NCBI GenBank assembly: GCA_933228675.1
Contig: OW121741.1
Coordinates: 36,051,952-36,115,951 of the forward strand
Length of the DNA stretch: 64,000 bases
Direction: 5' to 3'
From: Stomorhina lunata
Taxonomy: Eukaryota; Arthropoda; Insecta; Diptera; Rhiniidae
The notes under the pieces are model-generated. The model was given only the letters and a program-made list of their open reading frames with translations. It was not told where the DNA came from and made no database searches. Below are positions 58,457 through 64,000 of the stretch, piece by piece. The position numbers and the translations under genes were made by a program. Numbering within the stretch: the stretch's first letter is position 1; each line of letters begins with the position of its first letter.

Positions 58457-59749
58457 ATGGGTGTTTTTTTTAGAGGTATAGAACTTCGAATTGAAATAAA
58501 ACACAAGAAAATCGTTTTAATGTCCATCAATTTGGCTTTATTGGAAGGATAATTTTATGCCATTAATGTTTAAATATGATTTCGGGCATGTGGCCTCCGC
58601 GGCTGGCTCGAATAAAGCCAATTCTACAGGTCCAATTTTCAACTACTTTTTCGAGCATATAGGGCCGTATGTTGGCAATAACGCCACGAATGTTGGCTTC
58701 CAAGTCCCCTAACGTTTCTGGTTTGTTGGCGTAGACGAGCGACTTCACATATCCCCAAAGAAAATAATCCAGTGGTGTCAAATCGCACGATCTTGGTGGC
58801 CAATTGACAGGTCCATTCCGCGAAATTATGCGCTCATCGAATGTTTCCTTCAATAAATCAATTGTGACGTGCGCTGTGTGGCATGTAGCGCCGTCTTGTT
58901 GGAACCACAACTCATCCACATTCATGCCATCCAATTGGGGAACAAAATATGGCTCTATAGCGGTCGCCATTTATGGTAACTGACTCTCCAGCATTATTTC
59001 GGAAGAAGTATGGCCCAATGACTCCACCAGCCCATGGAGCACACCAAACAGTCAGTTTTTGTGGATGTAATGGCGTCTCAAGGGTCTCATGTGGATTCTC
59101 TTCACTCCAAATGCGGCAATTTTGCTTGTTGACGTAGCCATTCAACCAAAAATGAGCCTCATCACTGAACAAAATTTTGCGATGAAAATCAGCATCGAGA
59201 TCAATCTCATTTTCGGCCCATACACCAAAATCACGACGCATTGCATGGTCTCGCGGCTTTAATTCTTGCACAAGCTGGATCTTGTAAGGTCGCAAGCCAA
59301 GATCTTTGCGCAAAATCTTCCATAAAGTTGATGGACAAAGCTCCAATTGCTGTGCACGGTGGCGAATCGATTCATTCGGGTCCTCTTCAACACTTTGCTC
59401 TACAGCGGCAATTGTTTCTTCGGTGCGCACTGTTCGACGTCGCTGCGGATGCGTATTATCACATAGAGTAAACGTAGTGCGAAAACGATCCATGGTTAAC
59501 CGAATTAATTGCTCCGATGGACGATTATGTCGACCATAAAATGGACGGAGCTTGCGGTAAACTTCGCGAACTGAACCATTATTTTCGAAATAAATTTGCA
59601 CGATTTGCAAGCGTTGTTCTTTTGTCAACCTGTTCATGATGAAATGGCAAACCAAACTAAATATTAATCACTTGACAGCTGACAAAATGGCCGCCAGTTA
59701 AAAAAGTGATGCCAACTTAAAGTTCTATACCTCAATAAAAAACACCCGA
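58457..59749 (-). mobile_element. DD41D mariner, copy D (full length)
   Basis: 1293 bp with both terminal repeats and TA at 58455-58456 and 59750-59751. The left flank is HINE H5, but the right flank is the same unique sequence that follows mariner C, so the two flanks do not come from a single insertion site. It is 11 bp shorter than mariner C without its insertion, owing to one coding deletion. Confidence 0.93.
58563..59655 (-). pseudogene. DD41D mariner transposase, copy D, one frameshift
   Basis: Nearly identical to the intact copy at 55910-57013, with both DNA-binding regions, SDEAHF, QQDGATCH and CDLTPLD present. A single 11-bp deletion near 58949, just before PQLDGMNV, shifts the frame and splits the gene into two overlapping frames (58912-59655 and 58563-58970). 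This looks like a very recent inactivation. Confidence 0.92.
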
Positions 59750-59751
59750 TA

Positions 59752-60427
59752 CTTTTCGCTGTGAAAACTTATCACTTTGAGTTACAGAAACGACCTACAG
59801 AGTCTTATAAAATTGTTAAATTTTTTAGCAATAGCTTATGACTTGTCTATAAACACCAAATTCAGGACCAAAATCAAGAGCATAAATTACTATTAAAAAA
59901 TTTTTAGAACTCAAATGTAAAACTTTAATAAATTTTGAATAAAAACGGTTAAAGCTTTAAAACCGTAACATAGATTTTTATCTTCAATTTCAACAATTCT
60001 ACAAAATAAATTTTGTTGTAATTCTAGGTAAAAAACTAGAATTTTTGTTTTTGCCTACATTTTCATTATTATTCAATCATTAATTTTCTATGGCTTAAAA
60101 GGAAAAGTTTTTTTTTTTCAATTTAATAGAATTATTTTAATATTTGCCACTTTGGTGGAGAATGATGACCGGAAACCAGTTTAATACCAAGAGCTAGTCC
60201 AGTCAATAATCATTAGACGTGATTAAGTGCATCAAGAAAACAAGATATTAGCGATTAGTTTCGGGTTCTAAGTGTGTCAAATGCTGCTTAGAATTAAATC
60301 AAAGTGTTCTAAGTGATACGAGTTTAGATTTAACCACTTAATTTTGGCTGTAATTTTTAGGCGTTATAAATAATTCAATCACGTATCATCATTTGATGAG
60401 TTTATAGATATTAAAATTTGGCCTCTT
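59752..60427. repeat. Duplicated flank, copy 2
   Basis: Matches 57110-57785 base for base as far as I can read, at a constant offset of 2642. No gene. Confidence 0.9.
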
Positions 60428-61220
60428 TATACCCTTCACCACCATAGTAGGAAAGGGTATTATAAGTTTGTGCTGATGTTTGTAACGCATAGAAATATTT
60501 GTCTTAGACCCACCTTTTAGTATACCAATAGGCTTAGAATCACTTTCTGAGTCGATTTAGCGATGTCCGTCCGTCCGTCCGTCTGGCTGGCTGGACCCCC
60601 ATGTAAACCTTGTAATCAAACTACAGGTCGCAATTCTAAAGATAATTTGATGAAATTTGGCACAGATAATTTTTTTGATAATGGGACCATGGCTATTGAA
60701 ATTGGTCAAAATCGGTCCATTATTTATGGTACCTCCCATAGGTCCCACTTCCCGGAATTGCTATATTGGCCACAAATATCAATATTTTTTCATGAAATTT
60801 AAAACAAATACTGCTTATGTAAACTAATATTACTGTACCAAATTTCGTTGAAATCGGTCCACATTTGACTATAGCTCCCATACAAACTCTTCTTTAAAAA
60901 CGCACTAAATGAGACAAAAAATCACTAAAACGCTCGTAAATCTAAAGATAATGAAAATTTTGAGTTTATTTTTTGCATACATAATTTTTGTAACAACTGT
61001 AATCAATTTGCCAAATTTCGAGATAATCGGTCCACATTTGACCTTAGCTCTCATATAAGTCTAAATGACGGAAACAGGTTGAATATATACGTTTTGAGAA
61101 AATGTTTGTATGATGGCAAAATTTAGCAAATATTTGTCTTTATACAGGAAAAATAACACCTTTGACCTTAGTGGTGAAGGGTATGGTCGGCTTGACCGAC
61201 TATAGCGCTTTCTTACTTGT
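60428..61220 (-). mobile_element. Short HINE-like element, copy H6 (complete)
   Basis: Starts with the ACCCTTCACCACCATAG hairpin end and has GTCCGTCCGTCCGTCTGGCT (60567-60586). It ends, in element orientation, with ACAAGTAAGAAAGCGCTATA and the TAGTCGG hairpin. It is the uninterrupted counterpart of H5: at the point where mariner D lies in H5, H6 reads TTTGTATGATGG, an empty TA site. Confidence 0.8.
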
Positions 61221-62224
61221 TTTTGTTTAAACTTCATTAAGTGAATTTTTACGATTTTAATCCATTAGGAAAACCTTGTTAATTTTACACATTTCTTACC
61301 AAAAATTTTATTTATGAAGAGATGGAATCATTATAATATTTGCATGATTTTTAATTAAAATTGATACAAATTTGTTGTGATTTTTGGCAAAAATCTATAC
61401 GAAACTTTACTTTTAGTCATATCAAAAAGATAAATAATTGTTACAATTCTAAACTGTCGTCTAGTCGAGAAACTTGTAATGGCCATGGCTCATGGTCTAG
61501 TGACATTCTTTTCATTTTATGATTATTCTAAGTGCTGTTGTTTCGTGTTTTAAATTTAAATTTTCTTAATTTTACATAATAGCAACACCCACCGCAACAT
61601 GACAACAACATCGTATAAATTAACAAACATCAGCAACAAACAACAAATGTTAACATCAGCCATAGAAACATACAGACAACGATAAAGAAGATTACGAAAG
61701 AAACAACTAGAAGCCACAACAACAAATGTTTGAATGGATGGGACCGTATGGTATCAACTGAATGTTTATACATTTGTTCTGGCCACAATTCATTTAGAAT
61801 TTCCCATGGAAATGCCATATTTGTAGGTTCTTTAAGAAAACTTAACAGTGAACTAAGAAAACTCAGTCAAAAATCTCTAGCTTACCCAGGTTTTGTGTAT
61901 TTAGATAGATTTCAAGAAGAGTGAGGTTTTTGGTCTTATAGCTCTTAACTAAATTTTGGTCTTAGTTTAAAAGATTTTGCTCAAAATTCTTCAGATGTTA
62001 TGATATAATATAAAAAAAACTATAAGAAATTTAAGAATGGAATAAAAATTGTTTTGAATATAATATTTTATGAGTAATTAATGCAATAGGACAATTGAAT
62101 GGCTAAAAGGCTGGCCAGTTGGTTAAATTATCAACTAGAAAAAGTAAACAATAGTTTTTGTTAAATTTTGCTAAAAAGGTTTTAATTTATTTGAATACGT
62201 TTTGTATTTTATTACTTTATAAAA
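61221..62224. other. AT-rich sequence with a possible short coding exon
   Basis: Mostly low complexity. (CAA)n-like sequence near 61580-61730. The only stretch with protein-like composition is 61730-61924 (separate entry). Confidence 0.4.
61730..61924 (+). other. Unrecognised 64-codon reading frame, possible exon or chance
   Basis: The frame encodes WDRMVSTECLYICSGHNS, then SFRISHGNAIFVGSLRKL, and later SLAYPGFVYLDRFQEE. Amino-acid composition is less AT-driven than other short frames in the window. An overlapping minus-strand frame (61630-61818) starts MAFPWEILNELWPEQMY and continues into a hydrophobic stretch that could be a membrane segment. I recognise neither. Splice sites and a promoter were not established, and both frames may be chance. 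Confidence 0.2.
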
Positions 62225-62401
62225 CTCTTAGTGAAAAATTAAAGAAAACTTCTTTTAAAAACGAAAGACTTAGACAACAAACTTTACAATTTTTTGAATT
62301 TATTTGAATTTTCTATATTTTCCAACTTTATGGTATTTATATGAAGATTTTAACAATGAAAGACAAATTTATTTACTTTATTTTTAAAAAAGTTGTTCGA
62401 A
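62225..62401 (+). repeat. Direct repeat, copy 1
   Basis: CTTAGTGAAAAATTAAAGAA, AAACGAAAGACTTAGACAAC and TTATGGTATTTATATGAAGA recur in order at 63827-64000. The two copies enclose about 1.4 kb that holds tRNA-like sequences and repeat S. Confidence 0.75.
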
Positions 62402-62659
62402 AACAAAAAACTTAGGAAACAAACTTTTTTTTGAGAATAAGAATATTTGTCAAGTTTGTTACTTAAGTCTTTTGATTTATGGGATATTGAAGCATTTAGA
62501 GATGGTTTTAGTTTATTTGGATACGTTTTGTATTTTAATAATTTCCCAGCAAAACTTTGGTAATGGCAAGTACTCTGATAACTGGTTACCTTGTAACGAC
62601 TACAACATACCATCCGAATAAATAATAAGTTATTACAGAAGTACTTATTTGTAATTAAG

Positions 62660-62710
62660 ATGGTAATTTAAACTGAATGGCCCCGGTTCAAATCCCACCA
62701 AGGGCAACAA
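62660..62710 (+). other. tRNA T-arm-like sequence (box B only)
   Basis: CCCCGGTTCAAATCCCACC resembles a tRNA T-arm/box B (GGTTCAAATCC). No convincing box A lies at tRNA spacing upstream, so it is a fragment or a coincidence. Confidence 0.35.
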
Positions 62711-62849
62711 TTTTTTTTAGTTTTTTTTTTTATTAAAAGAGTCTTTTTAAATGATTTTTGAATTTTAAGAACTTAAATATTATCTTCTGTAAAAAAAATT
62801 GTAAAACTAACTCACGTTAATGAAAAAATACCATCATGAGTCAATTTTG

Positions 62850-63250
62850 ATTATGTAGGGGATGTTGAATACCAAACACGATTCTAATTGGTCTTAACTT
62901 GGTAAGCCCAACTTATCTGGGTCATCCTTCATCTCAACTGTGGACACACACCTCCTCATGGTATCACCCGGGGATCTAGTTTAACACCCATTAATATTGT
63001 GAGTTAACATGTTCCGAGAGTTGTCCCATAAGATCGATAAAAATGGGATAGGATTACGGGCTAGTAACCCTCTCTTGAAAAAAATACAATGAAGAGGATA
63101 AAATTTGAATTGAAATGTCCCACTACCTAATATTAGAGGAGGATGTCCGAAACTTCGATAGAAAGACCAAGTAGAGGAACATTTTTCAAAGCTTGGCCTA
63201 TAAAATTGGAGAATATTCGCACAAGATGGAAATCCATGGAATTAACAGGT
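62850..63250 (+). repeat. Dispersed repeat S, copy 2
   Basis: Same ordered landmarks as 30056-30380: GGTCTTAACTTGGTAAGCCC, CTAATATTAGAGGAGGATGT, CCGAAACTTCGATAGAAAGA and CAAAGCTTGGCCTATAAAAT. It has an extra segment near 62930-62990 absent from copy 1. No protein recognised. Confidence 0.75.
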
Positions 63251-63500
63251 TGTAACATTTAAGTAAGTAAGAGTCAATCTTATGTAAAAACTTATACAAA
63301 AAAGGAGATTTAAATTGTTAAAGTTATAAATTAATTTTAAAAAAGTTTTAAAATAATTACAAAAAATCGTATAAAAATATTTTTCCAAAAATTACAACAA
63401 AGCAAAAAAAAGCAGGGAAAAACAAAGTTATTTTCACATGATTTTGGATCTAAAAATAAAAATTGTTTATATTATTTATAAGCTGCTAAGTTTTCAACAT

Positions 63501-63570
63501 ATGAAGTAGCTCAGTGGAAGAGTCTCTGCCTAGCAGTCGGAGGGTCTGGGTTCGAGCCCCCATGGGATCA
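63501..63570 (+). pseudogene. tRNA-like sequence, closest to tRNA-Ala(AGC)
   Basis: Box A TAGCTCAGTGG (63507-63517) and box B GGTTCGAGCCC (63549-63559) are near-perfect and correctly spaced. The anticodon region reads CTGCCTAGCAGTCGGAG with a central AGC, as in tRNA-Ala. The anticodon stem has a mismatch and a wobble, the acceptor stem does not pair well, and an A-run follows. It may be a tRNA pseudogene or a tRNA-derived SINE head. The minus-strand frame here is a shadow. Confidence 0.55.
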
Positions 63571-63826
63571 TAAAAAAAATTTGTATTTCGTTTAAAAATA
63601 TATGTTTTTAATAAAACAACAACAAAAAAGTTGTTGCTGTTGTTGTTGTTGCTTTCAAATTGCTTACCCAAGTCATTACTTTTCTGCAATTGGTAAGTAC
63701 TTGCCTCCAATGACATCCCCATGTTAATGTAATGACTTAAACAGCGAATGAGTAAGTAGTTCGTGTTCAATAGTTTAACTGTTTAACTCATTATTTGGTA
63801 ATGAAAAGTTTTACTGGGTTATAATG

Positions 63827-64000
63827 TTCTTAGTGAAAAATTAAAGAAAACTTCTTCTAAAAACGAAAGACTTAAACAACAAACTTTAAAATTTTTTAAA
63901 GAAATATTAAGTTTTAATATTTTTTCAATTTTATGGTATTTATATGAAGATTTTAACAATGAGAGAAAAATTTACTTTATTTAAAAAAAGTTCTTAGAAA
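63827..64000 (+). repeat. Direct repeat, copy 2 (cut by window end)
   Basis: Matches 62225-62401 with substitutions and small indels, for example CTTAGTGAAAAATTAAAGAA and TTTATATGAAGATTTTAACA. The window ends before the repeat does. Confidence 0.75.

Noticed and set aside
63501..63570. Functional tRNA-Ala gene
   Set aside because: Boxes A and B are good, but acceptor and anticodon stems do not pair well enough; recorded as tRNA-like only.

Overview
The window looks like intergenic, repeat-dominated DNA from an insect, most likely a brachyceran (possibly calyptrate) fly. The grounds are strong AT bias, no bacterial-style gene packing, a rosa-like DD41D mariner family with near-identical copies, a Transib transposon, a Jockey/CR1-group LINE, and many short elements with a (GTCY)n core and terminal hairpins of the kind described as DINE-1/HINE (Helentron-associated) elements in flies. 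I recognise no host protein-coding gene. Nearly every credible coding sequence is a transposon gene, and only one of them, the DD41D transposase at 55910-57013, is uninterrupted.

Layout. 896-2873 is a decayed, RAG1-related Transib transposase. 3640-3985 is a mariner relic. 4573-5857 is DD41D copy A. 7809-8039 is a foldback and 8080-8400 a HINE relic. 9342-13592 is a LINE split by a 2.15 kb non-autonomous hAT element (11401-13548) that contains an AT-rich palindromic tandem array. 13630-14075 is a further palindromic repeat block. 16272-17717 and 19222-21545 are two arrays of one 29-bp satellite in opposite orientation around a 1.5 kb spacer. 21540-26200 holds dispersed repeats, a degenerate satellite-like block, a tRNA-like sequence and a Helitron-like 3' end. 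26963-29543 is a long HINE-like element. 30590-31779 is a second DD41D-type pseudogene. 32885-34305 are inverted dispersed repeats. 34387-35438 is a second non-autonomous hAT element.

37965-49035 is an 11 kb satellite of a 31-bp palindromic monomer with higher-order structure and two copies of a foldback insertion 4304 bp apart. It is flanked by oppositely oriented short HINE-like elements. 50223-61220 is a nest of DD41D copies B, C and D and HINE-like copies. It includes a HINE inserted in mariner C and a tandem duplication (offset 2642 bp) whose junction is a mariner, as expected from ectopic recombination between mariner copies. 61221-64000 is AT-rich with tRNA-like sequences, a dispersed repeat and a direct repeat cut by the window edge.

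No multi-gene pathway or operon is visible. The strongest unusual signals are structural: three satellite blocks built from roughly 29-31-bp palindromic monomers, two of them arranged as inverted arrays; covarying hairpins at HINE ends; and readable insertion and recombination histories.
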